NCBI GenBank assembly: GCA_037953745.1
Contig: JBAKBP010013132.1
Span: 1 to 64,000 of the forward strand
Source of the DNA: Lithodes maja
Lineage: Eukaryota > Arthropoda > Malacostraca > Decapoda > Lithodidae
Reading direction: 5' to 3'
Length of the DNA stretch: 64,000 nt
Under the pieces are notes generated by a model. The model had not been told where the DNA came from. It saw nothing but the letters and a program-made list of their open reading frames with translations, and made no database searches. The position numbers and the translations under genes are program-made. Shown one piece after another: positions 10,543-21,963 of this stretch. Position 1 is the first letter of the stretch. Each line of letters opens with the position of its first letter.

Positions 10543-11020
10543 TTTTTGCTTTCTATATTCCAACTACTCTCTCTCGGGCACAGGCTGAAAGCCTGTACAC
10601 TCCACCGCTGAACACGGTGAGGCCATTGAGGTCTTGTTCCAGTCTAGGGAGTGAGATGTGTGAAGCACTCATTCACAGCTCGAAGCAACCCCATCTCTGA
10701 AACGGTTTCACCTCTGCGCTTCACCATCTCATCCACCAGACTCGGACACTCGCTCTCAGGACACCACCTATTGAGCAATAAAATAACTAGTAATTGCCCC
10801 CCTGTAGCATATTTTGAATATGGGAATATTCATACAATGCTATTTAATCAGGGAACAATGAGGGTATTATTGGAGCATTTCGGTGTGCTGTTGTAATGCA
10901 CTGAAACTAGGTACAGCACAAATTCCATCCCAATAATATTTTCCCATTGACATATTGGAATTCGAACCCGGGTCCATTGGATTACCAGTCCAGTGGCAAG
11001 ACCACTCCGCCACAGTTCAC
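10543..11020 (-). mobile_element. tRNA-headed SINE, 'SINE-1', copy 1
   Basis: On the minus strand the element starts with a tRNA-like head (11012-10958), continues through a unique body, and ends A-rich near 10543. The body matches 29049-29513 through many blocks, including a perfect inverted repeat TGAATAT...ATATTCA (10816-10833) and CAGTCTAGGGAGTGAGA on the plus strand. The minus-strand end of copy 2 is a run of more than 30 A. Together these support a SINE of about 475 bp. Confidence 0.65.
10958..11012 (-). promoter_or_regulatory. tRNA-like internal pol III promoter (box A and box B)
   Basis: Box A reads TGGCGGAGTGG (11012-11002) and box B reads GGTTCGAATTC (10968-10958), 33 bp apart, both close to consensus. 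The anticodon-loop region reads CTGGTAA, like tRNA-Thr(GGT). The T-arm pairs poorly, so it is not a functional tRNA gene. Confidence 0.6.
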
Positions 11021-11029
11021 TTGTCAGGT

Positions 11030-12705
11030 AGTTTTATTCAAGATCAGAATGTATTTCTTGGTCTGCCGCTTTATGCAGCTCCTCCCATGTTCATGGGCTT
11101 GCATCTTTTCACCCAGCTTAGTTCATCCATCCTTTCAATATGTCCAAACCATCTAATCCTACTAGTATGCATTTCATTACCCATACTCATGAAAACTATC
11201 CATCTCCTCGGCTCTTCACTAGATATCCTATCTGGTTTGGCCCCACACATCCATCCAAAAATTCTAATTTTGCTACGTTCCATTCTGTTGATATAATTCG
11301 CTCTGACAGGCCACGTTTCAGAAGCATATGTCACTGCGCTTTTAACACATGGAGCATACACCTTCCTCTTCCATGGGAGAGGGAGTCTTCTCATAGTAAG
11401 TACTGGCAACAGTACTCTGAACTTTCCCAAGCCGCATCTTGTTATGCCGATAGTGGGAACCTCAGCCACACCACCGGCAGAGATGGTATCTCCCAAGTGG
11501 CAAACTTGTCCAACAATTCCAGTGTCTCATTGCCAAAGTTAACACTCTCGAGCTGGTCATTGAACACAAGCTCACCTTTACATATTATATATATAAATTT
11601 CTCAACTTCGGGCTTCCTCCCCGGTAGAGGTCCCTTTATTCTAGTGCAGCGCTTCTTCCTGAGGTGTACACAGCAGTGGCAGATGCTACACAGAATTGAG
11701 CGTGCACCCACCCATTTTCTGCATCTTGCGCATGAATATACCACACTTTTTTCTGCCTTTCCAATTCCTAATCTACTGTGTAACCTTGGTTTTTATAATA
11801 TTAACTATTAATCCTTTACTTACCATGCCCTCTATACATCTTCTGAACTTGATCTCAGTATCCTGCACACTATCTGCATTACGTATTAGGTCATCTGTTT
11901 ATTGCAGTTCCTAGAGGAGCCAAGCTCTGAAATCTCCAGATAGTGCCTCCAGAACCATAACATAGAGGCAGAGGCTTAACACAGAGCCGTGATGGGCTCC
12001 AACGTGATCTGTAGACTCTTCATTCAGTACACCTTTTACCCTCACTGCCGCTTGTGAGTCCTCATACATCTTCGTTATCACATGGACCAGCCACTCCTCT
12101 ATGCAAAGTTCCTCATAGCCCACTGTACAACATTTCTGGGCATCCTATCAAAGGCCAGCTTCAGGTATACAAACACAAGGTACAGATCCCTGTCTTTAAG
12201 TATGTATCTTTCTTGCAGCTGCCTGACTATGAAAATAGCATCGATTGTACCACATCCTGGCATGAAACCGAACTGCATAATTATCATCGATAGAGATGCT
12301 TTCCCTGAACTGACCTTCACAGACTCTCTCTCAGACCTTCATAACTTGATCAAACATTTTCCGGCCCCTATAATTTCCTCTGTATAACGAATCCCCCTTA
12401 CCTTTATATATGTTTACTATTACACTGTTTTGCCATTCATCTGAGATTCTCTCTCTAATGATGGAGTTCAATAGCTCAGTGACTAGTATCATTCCTAAGT
12501 CACCTGAGGTTTTTATCATGTCAATGACCATGCCAGACCACCCTGCAGCTTTTCCATTCTTCATTATATTTATTGCACTGTTTTAAAACAGCTGGCGCTA
12601 TCAAAGGGTGGCGGCCTATTTTTGGCTTTTCGTCACTAATTCAACTCAAATTCCAAGTTGAGCAAACGTTAATAGTGTAGTTTTCAAGCATCTCTGATTT
12701 TCTTT
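11030..12705 (-). pseudogene. RTE-like LINE reverse transcriptase, decayed
   Basis: Minus-strand pieces in order: M-K-N-G-K-A-A-G-W-S-G (12564), E-W-Q-N-S-V-I-V-N-I-Y-K-G-K-G-D, F-G-F-M-P-G-C-G-T-I-D-A-I-F-I-V-R-Q-L-Q-E (about 12290-12220), G-A-H-H-G-S-V-L-S (near 12000), a cysteine-rich stretch C-A-R-C-R-K-W-V-G-A (11730), and a C-terminal R-W-F-G-H-I-E-R-M-D (about 11130). These match RT blocks and the C-terminal region of the copies at 36954-38772. Several frameshifts and stops kill it. The 3' end abuts the SINE-1 head. Confidence 0.75.
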
Positions 12706-12829
12706 GTCAGCATAACTAATTGTCTCACTATCATTCCTGAAACACTGTTCTCCAACAATGACTCTACTGTCTACCTTAACTCGTCTAGCTTAGTTGAAGA
12801 TCCCATTGGGATGTATGCGTTATATACTA

Positions 12830-13890
12830 TCTGGAGATTTCAGAGTTTGACTCTCCTGGGAAATGCTATTCACAGATGACCTAGTACTTATCGAAAAGTA
12901 CCAAAGCCACATTCACACAATGGAGAGAGGGTATGCCAAGGAAAGCATTAAGAGTTAATTTATATAAAATCAAAATTTTACACAGTAGATTAGGGCTAGC
13001 AAAGATAGAAAAAAGTGGTGCATACCCAGGCGCAGTATGCACCAGGTGCAGTATGCAGAAAAGGAGTGGGCGCCAACTTAATACAGTGTAGCATGTGCCA
13101 CTGCTGGGTATGCAACAAGAAGAGGCTCTGCACTAGAATAAAGGGACCTCTAATGAGGAAGAATTCCGAAGTTTAGACATTTGTATGTATAGTATGCAAA
13201 GGCGAGCTTGTGATCAATCATCAGGTTGAGAGTGTTAAATTTGGAATTCAGGCACTAGAGATGGTGGACAAAATTGCTAGTTGGGAAATACCATCTCCGT
13301 TGGTGGTAGGGAGGAGGCCGCTTACTATCGCTAGAATTAGATGCGGCTGGCGAAACTTAAAAAAACTGTTGCCACTACTCACTATTAGAAGACTCCCTCT
13401 TCCCTTGAAGGGAAAGGTGTATGCTTCATGTGTTAGAAGCGCAATGACATATGGTTCAGAAGAGTGGCCTGTCAAAGTGGATGATATCAACAGAATGACA
13501 CGTAACGAGATGAGAATGGTGAGAAGGATGTGTGGGGCCAAACTGCAAGATAGTATATCTTGTGAAGAGTTGAGAAGGTTAGGCATCAAGAGTATCAGTC
13601 ATGAGATGCATACAAGTAGGCTTGGATGGTTCGGGCATGTGGAGAGGATGGGTGAACTAAATTGGGAGAATTAGATGCAAGTCCATGAACGTGGGGGGAG
13701 CTGTACCAAGGGGAAGACCAAGAAAGATGTGGGATCAGATCGTACGGTCTGATCTTGAATACAAAAAAATCCCTGACAAATGAGGCAGCTCTGCATAGGG
13801 CTGCCTGGAGCGCCGCCATTAGGACATGAGACTGGTACCGCACTCCGTGTGGAACACTCAGTCTTTAAATGTATATACTGTATGTTTGCA
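12830..13890 (+). pseudogene. RTE-like LINE, 3' half, decayed
   Basis: The plus strand reads L-F-T-D-D-L-V-L-I near 12875, a cysteine-rich zinc-binding stretch (about 13040-13130), then an open 154-codon frame (13210-13674) with K-G-K-V-Y-A-S-C-V-R, Y-G-S-E-E-W-P-V-K-V and W-F-G-H-V-E-R-M. It ends in a TATA/TGTATG-rich tail near 13890. It lies head-to-head with the copy at 11030-12705. From about 13115 on, it belongs to duplication unit A. Confidence 0.7.
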
Positions 13891-14488
13891 TGTACACTTT
13901 GGCTATACCCAAGTCCTGTACAATTTTCTTTGCATTGTATATGATTCTCTTGTTATGTAATTCGCTTAACTGCCAGATGATCCTCCCTGATGCTTCCTTT
14001 CTTCCATACTATGAAACATCTTTTTCTTTATTATTGCATACTCGAGCTTGTCATTTCAACACATGGCAGTTTTATGCCTTGAGGGATCCTTATTTTTGCC
14101 ACAGACTTTGTCAGTGGCACCGTGCAACAGGAAGGCTACATTCAAGGATGTTCCTTAGGCTGCTTACATCATTTGGCTAAGTGTCCCTATTCCTAACCAT
14201 TTCCTCAAGTTCGTTGCATAACCTATTGTTGGTATTCAGATAAATTCAACAACCATACTTCCTTTTAGGCATGTATATCATCTTGCGCAAAGGATCTCGC
14301 ATTAAGCTCAAGTCACAGACTAGGAGCTTATGTTGGGAGAAACAGGAGGAGGTAGTAGGCACCAGCTAAAGAGGGTAGTACTCCGGGGAAGTGCCATATG
14401 TTGGTAGTAACCCCGTACCCGCAGGCATAATTGCTTAAAATTACCTTCATTCCCTGCTAATTTTCATGCATAAGTAAATGCCAGAGGT

Positions 14489-17400
14489 TTAATGGAACAA
14501 TTTTAGCGTCAGGCGAAAGCGATAAGGATATTCAGTCTCATGCTAAAAATGATGACTATAATGCAAATGATAGTAGTGATGGTGCAACGGAAGATGGAAA
14601 TGTCGTTAGAAATAAAGGTAAATTAGGTATAAAGAAAAGAAGTAAATTGAGAGTATATTACACAAACTGTAGGAGTCTATGTAACAAAATGAACGAACTT
14701 AGAGCCCTTGTTAGCAAAGAAAATATAGACATAATAGCGCTAACTGAAACGTGGATTAATACAGAAACCAGGCATTTTTTAGCAGAATTTGATATACCAG
14801 GATATAGTTTGTTTAAATATGACCGAACAAGTAAGAGGGGTGGCGGTATAGCAGTGTTTGTCAGGAGTACATTAAAAAGCTGTATTAAATCAGGTATTAG
14901 ACTAAATAACGATAATGAAAGTGTTTGGGTAGAGGTTAACGAAGGTAGTGAGACCATAGTTATTGGAGTTATGTATAGACCGCCAAATATGAGTAGAAAT
15001 GACGGAACGTCATTATGGGAGGAAATTAAAATTGCATCAAGGTTTAGCAATGTGTGCATTATGGGGGATTTTAATTTTCCGAATATAGATTGGCAGCATC
15101 AAATAGGAGACTATGATTCTGAGGAGTTTATAGAGGTAGTACAAGATAGTTTTTTATTTCAATTCATAGATACGCCGACTAGAGGTAATAATATTCTCGA
15201 TTTAGTTTTCAGTAACAATGAACATATGGTAAATAATGTAGAGATAGGGGACCACCTAGGAAATAGTGACCACAATTCTGTGTATTTTAATATACAATGG
15301 AAAGGTAATACCAGAGAGAATACAACATTAATACCTGACTTTAGAAAAGCCAATTATGGTGGGTTAAGAAGAGCCCTATTAGCCGACCCTATGGTCAAAA
15401 AATTAAGTCGATCCAGGTGTCCAAATGAGTGTACCCCTTCTCAGGCACCTGTCATCTTAAGTCAGGAAGAGACGTCAACCTTGGTAGATACATACGATAA
15501 TTTTATCAAGTCAGTATTCAATGCACAAAATAAATACATCCCCAAAAGAAAATTTAGATCAACACAGAACCAACCCAAATGGATGAATAATAGACTATTA
15601 GATCTTCTAGGACAAAAGAGAGGAATATATAGAAAGATTAGGAAAGGCGAAATTCACCTACTTGCTTACTATCAGAATCTATCAAGACAGGTAAAAAAGG
15701 ATATTAGGAAAGAAAAAAGAAATTATGAAATCAAGGTTGCCAATGACTCAAAAAATAATCCTAAAGCTTTTTACCAACTATATAAATCCAAGGTTAGAGA
15801 TGTAATTGGTCCCCTTAAAACTTCGATAGGAGAAATGACCGAAAATGATTTAGAAATGTGCAGTACATTAAATAGTCAATTTCTTTCCGTTTTCACTAAT
15901 GAAAATTTGGCACAGTTTCCAGAAGTCCGTAAGGTATATAGCGATAGTATAGAAAATAGGTTAAGTACGGTTACTATAAGTAGAAATGATGTGCTTAAGG
16001 AAATTGACAGACTGAAACCTCATAAATCGCCTGGTCCTGATGAGGTATATGCTAGAGTATTAAAAGAATGTAGGGATGAGTTAAGTTACCCATTAACATT
16101 TTTATTTAACAAGTCATTGGAGACAGGTATAGTTCCAGAAGCTTGGAAGCTTGCAAACGTAGTTCCGATCTTCAAAAAAGGTGACAAATCAATAGCATCC
16201 AATTACCGTCCCATTAGTCTTACATCAATCATAGGAAAGCTACTAGAGTCAATTATTGCTAGTAAAATTAGAAACCACTTAGATACATTTAATTTAATAA
16301 ATTCTTCTCAGCATGGATTCACTCAGGGACGTTCTTGCCTTACTAATTTGCTTAGTTTTTTCTCAGAGGTATATGAAGCAGTAGATAATGACAAGTCATA
16401 TGATATAATATATTTAGATTTCAGTAAAGCTTTCGACAGAGTCCCCCATGAGAGATTGATGAGAAAGGTTGAGGCGCATGGAATAGGTGGGGCGTTGTTG
16501 GGATGGATTAGGTCATGGCTAATTGGTAGGAAGCAGAGAGTCAGCATAAATGGTACGAAGTCAGAATGGGGAGCAGTCAAAAGTGGTGTCCCCCAGGGAT
16601 CTGTATTAGGTCCTCTGTTGTTTGTTATATACATAAATGACCTAGATTTAGGTATAACTAGTAGGATAAGTAAATTTGCAGACGATACCAAAATGGGGAG
16701 AACAATTGATTCAGATAGAGATATAGAGTGCCTCCAAAGGGATATAGATACCTTACACGAATGGTCAGTAAATTGGCAGATGAAGTTTAACATTGACAAA
16801 TGCAAGGTATTAAAGATAGGGAAGATGCATACAAATGTTAAATATAAACTAGCTAATGTGGAATTAGAAAACTCGAATTGTGAGAAAGATCTAGGTGTGT
16901 TTGTTAGCAATGATTTGAAGCCTAGACAACAGTGTATAAGCGTTCGAAACAAGGCAAACAGGATTCTCGGGTTCATCTCTAGGAGTGTGAGTAACAGAAC
17001 TGCTGATGTTATCTTAAAACTTTACTTGTCATTAGTGAGACCCCATATGGATTATGCTGTTCAATTTTGGTGTCCTTATTACAGAATGGACATAGATTCA
17101 TTGGAGAGAGTACAACGTAGAATGACAAAAATGATCCATAATATTAGAAATCTTCCGTATAAAGAAAGGTTGAAGAAATTAGGCTTACATTCGTTAGAGA
17201 GACGCAGAGTTAGAGGGGATATGATAGAGGTGTTCAAGTGGGTTAGTGTGATTAACAAAGGGAACATGACAAATGTACTAAAGCTCAGTGATAGCGAAAG
17301 AACTCGTACCAATGGTTTCAAATTAGATAAATTTCGTTTCAGAAAAGATATAGGCAAATATTGGTTTGGTAACAGAGTTGTAGATGGGTGGAATGGACTA

Positions 17401-17692
17401 CCAGGTGCTATAGTGGGATTAAAAACGATAGGGAGCTTTAAGATAAAATTGGATAAGCATATGGACGAGAAGGGTTGGGTGTGAAGGGGGATCAGCAGGG
17501 TTGGGCCAATCAGCGCTCTGCAGACTCCCGTAATCCTGCGTTAATCTCTAACCGTTTTGGTAAGATGATCCTCAGGGTATTAGAGTGTTGAGCCTATAAT
17601 TGGGCTTTGTAATTGGGGTTGTGTGGGACAGGGATCTGCCTTGCTTGGGCCAATCGGCTTTCTGCAGACTCCCATTTTCTTATGTTCTTATG
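14489..17692 (+). mobile_element. CR1-like LINE, 5'-truncated, apparently intact ORF2
   Basis: The insertion interrupts unit A; unit B shows the uninterrupted sequence (GCCAGAACGTAATACAG). Its 3' end carries TTATGTTC repeats, the short-repeat tail typical of CR1-group elements rather than poly(A). The reading frame is open from the 5' junction, so truncation probably removed ORF1 and the 5' UTR. Confidence 0.88.
14647..17484 (+). CDS. CR1-like ORF2: endonuclease and reverse transcriptase
   Basis: 945 codons without interruption. The frame is open upstream to about 14491, so the true start is probably lost and the TTG at 14647 is only nominal. The N-terminal APE endonuclease shows I-I-A-L-T-E-T-W (about residue 33), M-G-D-F-N-F-P and N-S-D-H-N. 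The RT shows K-S-P-G-P-D-E-V, F-K-K-G-D, N-Y-R-P-I-S-L-T, Y-L-D-F-S-K-A-F-D, S-G-V-P-Q-G-S-V-L-G-P and the catalytic F-A-D-D near residue 677. No RNase H is present, as expected for CR1. The protein nicks target DNA and primes reverse transcription there. It is the best-preserved LINE coding sequence in the window. The exact clade needs a phylogeny. Confidence 0.92.
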   Translation: MRVYYTNCRSLCNKMNELRALVSKENIDIIALTETWINTETRHFLAEFDIPGYSLFKYDRTSKRGGGIAVFVRSTLKSCIKSGIRLNNDNESVWVEVNEGSETIVIGVMYRPPNMSRNDGTSLWEEIKIASRFSNVCIMGDFNFPNIDWQHQIGDYDSEEFIEVVQDSFLFQFIDTPTRGNNILDLVFSNNEHMVNNVEIGDHLGNSDHNSVYFNIQWKGNTRENTTLIPDFRKANYGGLRRALLADPMVKKLSRSRCPNECTPSQAPVILSQEETSTLVDTYDNFIKSVFNAQNKYIPKRKFRSTQNQPKWMNNRLLDLLGQKRGIYRKIRKGEIHLLAYYQNLSRQVKKDIRKEKRNYEIKVANDSKNNPKAFYQLYKSKVRDVIGPLKTSIGEMTENDLEMCSTLNSQFLSVFTNENLAQFPEVRKVYSDSIENRLSTVTISRNDVLKEIDRLKPHKSPGPDEVYARVLKECRDELSYPLTFLFNKSLETGIVPEAWKLANVVPIFKKGDKSIASNYRPISLTSIIGKLLESIIASKIRNHLDTFNLINSSQHGFTQGRSCLTNLLSFFSEVYEAVDNDKSYDIIYLDFSKAFDRVPHERLMRKVEAHGIGGALLGWIRSWLIGRKQRVSINGTKSEWGAVKSGVPQGSVLGPLLFVIYINDLDLGITSRISKFADDTKMGRTIDSDRDIECLQRDIDTLHEWSVNWQMKFNIDKCKVLKIGKMHTNVKYKLANVELENSNCEKDLGVFVSNDLKPRQQCISVRNKANRILGFISRSVSNRTADVILKLYLSLVRPHMDYAVQFWCPYYRMDIDSLERVQRRMTKMIHNIRNLPYKERLKKLGLHSLERRRVRGDMIEVFKWVSVINKGNMTNVLKLSDSERTRTNGFKLDKFRFRKDIGKYWFGNRVVDGWNGLPGAIVGLKTIGSFKIKLDKHMDEKGWV

Positions 17693-18089
17693 TTCTTATA
17701 ATACAGTTTTATATCCGTGAAAGTACAGTAATATATTTTTTAAATGACACCTGAATCATCCTTATCATCTGGTAGTTTTTTAACGATTTTGCAACAAAGG
17801 GCAAAATCGCTAAAATGAGCAATTTTTAGCTGTTTTCCCTATATGCGATGCTGCAGATGTGTGAGGGAAGTCTCTCTCGCTCCTCAGTATGTCCCCAGGG
17901 CCTGTAGGCTCCGACCGACACCCTACCACACTGACTGCAACAGCTGACCTGGCTCCCAGGTCACATAATAGCCGGACAAACCCTCCTGTCAGGTAACGGG
18001 CACAGCGAAAATTGGGTTAAGAAAAAAGTGGAACTCCTGTTTCACGACCGGTTCTTCTATGCTGATCAGATCAGTGCCTCACCAAAAAC

Positions 18090-19184
18090 AGAGGACAATC
18101 CCAGCTGGCCCTCCTAAATCCTTCTCTCTCTTTCAATACACTATATTACAACATCTAACATACTACAGTACATACTTTTCCAAATCTGCTTAAAACAAAT
18201 GGCTACTATCTTACAACCCATCTCAGAGTCCTCAGGGGGGAGGGGGGGGACAGTAATGCCCCCATATTGGTTTGGCTCCCGGTAGTGACTTATTAGAATG
18301 GTCTGGACCACTATATTCTATTCCTACTATCAATTTATGCATAATTAGTGGCCTTTCCACCAACGTCCATTCTGTGGAACATCACCTCTCCTCTGCCAAC
18401 CCTGATCTTCTCTTTCTTACTGAAACCCAGTTGTCTGGGACTACTGACAACAAGCCTTTCTCTTTATCCTCCTACTATTTCTAGCCTCAGTTTCAAACCA
18501 AAGGTGAATGTCACTCTCAAACTAAATATTTCTCCACAAAATCTGCTGACTATCTAAAATTCTTTGACCATCTAACTTCTAAAGTGGAATACATTTAATC
18601 AATATCTCCTTTTGCAGAAATCTCCATCTTAGGTGATTTCAATGTTCACCACTGCCAACACTTTCCTATCAATTTACTGACCAACCTAGTAAAGAAGCCT
18701 ACATTTGTTCTATCCTAAATGACCTGAAGCAGTTATTCTAGCACCCTACTCATATTTCTGACCGCCAACAACAAGATCGGTCCAACATCTTGACATATTT
18801 CTAACCTCTAGTCCTTCTACTTACACTGTAAACCTTCTTTCTCCGTTGGGTTATTCTGATCCTAACCTTATCTCTGTATCTACGTAGCAAAAGCAATGAG
18901 ACAACACCCACTCAGCTCAAGAGATGGTGAGTAACTGACTCAGGTGGCCCTGAATAGCTCAGAGGGACCATGATAAGTGTTACCAACTCCTCAAAGCAGT
19001 GCCTCCAAGTCATGTTAGCAGCTCGATCTTAGCAGAACAAACAGAACGGCTGAGAGCCGTCACTGGTACTGGTGAGTAACTTTTTTACTGACGGCTGTGC
19101 GCCGTCGCTGATATTGTAGGGGTTAATGCTAAGATGGTGTACGGACCGGATGGTGTTCCTCCTGTTGTACTCAAAAACTGTTCT
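18090..19184 (+). pseudogene. Family P LINE, 5' part, decayed (unit A)
   Basis: The order is a G-rich leader at 18235-18250, then endonuclease pieces: H-S-V-E-H-H-L-S-S, L-L-F-L-T-E-T-Q near 18410 and I-L-G-D-F-N-V-H-H near 18630, with stops and shifts between. The sequence jumps into a truncated M2 element (18890-19125) and then to Y-G-P-D-G-V-P-P-V-V-L of the RT. The unit ends there, at the junction with unit B. Confidence 0.7.
18890..19125 (-). mobile_element. Truncated M2 element (unit A)
   Basis: The minus strand matches 8841-9152 and starts TTAACCCC near 19125. The GACGGC/GCCGTC hairpin is present at about 19090. The other end has lost its TTAA. The same truncated element is present in unit B, so it predates the duplication. 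Confidence 0.6.
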
Positions 19185-19205
19185 TCTCCGCAACAGGAAG
19201 AGGTA

Positions 19206-19935
19206 CTGCAACTAGAATAAAGGGACCTCTAATAAGGAAGAATTCCGAAGTTGAGAATTGTTTATTTATAGTATGCAAAGGTGAGCTTGTGATCAATCAT
19301 CAGCTTGAGAGTGTTAACTTTGGAATTCAGGCACTAGAGATGGAGGACAAAATTGCTAGTTGGGCAATACCATCTCCGCTGGTGATAGGGAGGAGGCCGC
19401 CACTATCTCTAGAATTAGATGAGCTGGTGAAACTTCAAAGAACTGTTGCCACTATTTACTATTAGAAGACTCCATCTTTCCTCGAAGTTCATGTGTTAGA
19501 AGTGCAATGATATATGGTTCAGAAAAGTGGCCTGTCAAAGTTGATGATATCAACAGAATGAAACACAATGAGATGAGAATGGTGAGAAGGATGTGCGGGG
19601 CCAAACTACAAGATAGTATATCGTGTGAAGAGTTGAGAAGGTTAGGCATCAAGAGTATCAGTCATGAGATGCATATAAGTATGCTTGGATGGTTCGGGCA
19701 TGTGGAGAAGATGGATGAACTAAATTGGGAGAATAAGATGCAAGTCCATGAACGTGTGGGGAGCTGTTCCAAGGGGAAGACCAAGAAAGATGTGGGATCA
19801 GATCGTACGGTTTGATCTTGAGTAAAAACAAAAATACCTGGCAAATGAGGCAGCTCTGCATAGGGCTGCCTGGAGCGCCGCCATTAGGACATGAGACTGG
19901 TACCGCACTCCGTGTGGAACACTCAGTCTTTAAAT
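19206..19935 (+). pseudogene. RTE-like LINE C-terminal fragment (unit B)
   Basis: This is the paralogue of 13134-13870. A 102-codon open piece (19507-19815) encodes Y-G-S-E-K-W-P-V-K-V, M-C-G-A-K-L-Q-D-S-I-S and W-F-G-H-V-E-K-M. A deletion near 19480 removes part of the K-G-K-V-Y-A block that unit A keeps. Confidence 0.7.
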
Positions 19936-21719
19936 GTATATACTGTATGTTTGCATGTACACTTTGGCTATACCCAAGTCCTGTACAATTTTCTTTGCAT
20001 TTATATTTCATGCTATGTAATTCGGTTAGTTACCAGATGATTCTCCCTGATGCTTCCTTTCTTCCATACTATGAAACATCTTTTTCTCCTTTATTGCAAC
20101 ACAAGGAAGACTTATGCCTTGAGGGACCCTTATTTTTGTCACGGACTTTGTCAGTGGCACCGTGCAGCAGGAAGGCTACATTCAAGGATGTTCCTTAGGC
20201 TGTTTACGTCATTTGGCTAAGTGTCCCTATTCCTAACCATTTCCTCAAGTTTGTTGCTAAACCTATTGTTGGTATTCAGATAAATTCAACAACCATACTT
20301 TCCTTTTAGGCATGCATATCATCTTGCGCAAAGGATCTCGCATTAAGCTCAAGTCACAGACTAGGAGCTTATGTTGGGCGATACAGGAGGAGGTAGTAGG
20401 CAGCAGCTAAACAGGGCGGTACTTCAGGGAAGCGCCATATGTGGGTTGTAACCCTGTACACGCAGGCATAATTGCCCAAAATTACCTCCAGTCCCTGCTC
20501 ATTTTCATGCATAAGAAAATGCCAGAACGTAATACAGTTACATATCCGTGAAAGTACGGTAATATGTTTTGTAAATGGCACCTGATGCATCCTTGTCATC
20601 TGGTTGTCTTGTAACATCTTGCAACAAAGGGCAAAATCGCTAAAAATTAGCAATGTTTAGCTGCTTTCGCTATGTGCGATGATGCAGATGTGTGAGGGAA
20701 GTCTCTCTCACTCCTCAGTTTGTCCCCAAGGTCTGTAGGCTCTGGCTGACACCCTCCTGCACTGCTTGCAACAGCTGACCTGGCTCCCAGGTCACATAAT
20801 AGCCGGAAAAACCCTCCTGTCAGGTGACGGGCACGGCGAGAATTGGGTTAAGAAAAAAGTGAGACTCCTGTTTCACGACCTGTTCTTCATTGCTGATCAG
20901 ATCCGTGCCTCACCAAAAACAGAGGACAATCTCAGCTGGCCCTTGTAAATCCTTCTCTCTCCTTCAATACACTATATTACAACATCTAACATACTGTAGT
21001 ATAGTACCTTTTCCAAATCTGCTTAAAACAAATGGCTACTATCTTACAACCCATCTCAGAGTCCTCAGGGGGGAGAGGGGTGGGGGTGGGGGACAGTAAT
21101 GCCCCAATTGGTTTGGCCCCCGGTAGTGACTTATTATAATGGTCTGGACCACTATATTCTATTCCTACTATCAATTTATGCATAATTCATGGCCTTTCCA
21201 CCAACGTCCACTCTGTGGAACATCACCTCTCCTCTGCCAACCCTGATCTTCTTTTTCTTACTGAAACCCAGTTGTCTGGGACTACTGACAACAAACCTTT
21301 CTCTGTATCCTCCTACTATTTCTAGCCTCAGTTTCAAACCAAAGGTGAATGTCACTCTCAAACTAAATATTTCTCCACAAAATCTGCTGGCTATCCAAAA
21401 TTCTTTGACCATCTAACTTCTAAAGTGGAATACATTTAATCAATCTCTCCTTCTGCAGAAATCTCCATCTTAGGTGATTTTAATGTTCACCACTGCCAAA
21501 GGCATTCCTCTCAATTCACTGACCAACCTAGTAAACAAGCCTACATCTTTTCTATCCTAAATGACCTAGAGAAGTTAGTCCAGCACCCTACTCATATTCC
21601 TGACCGCCTTGGAGATCGGTCCAACATCTTGACATATTTCTAACCTCTAGTCCTTCTACTTACACTGTAAACCTTCTCTCTCCGTTGGGCTATTCTGATC
21701 CCAACCTTATCACTGTATC

Positions 21720-21963
21720 TACGTAGCAATGGCAATGAGACAACACCCTCTCAGCTCAAGAGTTGTTGAGTAACTGACTCAGCTGGCCCTGAATAGCTCA
21801 GAGGGACCATGATAAGTGTTACCAACTCCTCACAGCAGTGCCTCCAAGTCATGTTAGCAGCTCGATTTTAGCAGAACAAACAGAACGGCTGAGAGCCGTC
21901 ACTGGTACTGGTGAGTCACTTTTTTACTGACGGCTGTGTGCCGTCGCTGATATTGTAGGGGTT
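21720..21963 (-). mobile_element. Truncated M2 element (unit B)
   Basis: Paralogue of 18890-19125, with the same hairpin and the same TTAA at its intact end. The other end joins family P at the sequence CTACGTAGCAA in both units. Confidence 0.6.

Larger units (their letters stand above)
13115..19184. repeat. Tandem segmental duplication, unit A (interrupted by a LINE)
   Basis: Excluding the 3.2-kb LINE at 14489-17692, this is about 2.86 kb and matches unit B base for base over long stretches. Both units carry the RTE-like C-terminus, the 'GTGCGGTACC'-region tail, an M1-like middle, family P endonuclease pieces and a truncated M2 element, in the same order. Stretches outside the named elements (13891-14488 and 17693-18090) carry M1-like blocks such as ATTTTCATGCATAAG but no gene. 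Confidence 0.85.

Noticed and set aside
10958..11012. A functional tRNA-Thr gene
   Set aside because: Box A and B are good, but the T-arm does not pair and the sequence continues into a dispersed repeat with an A-rich end, so it is a SINE head.
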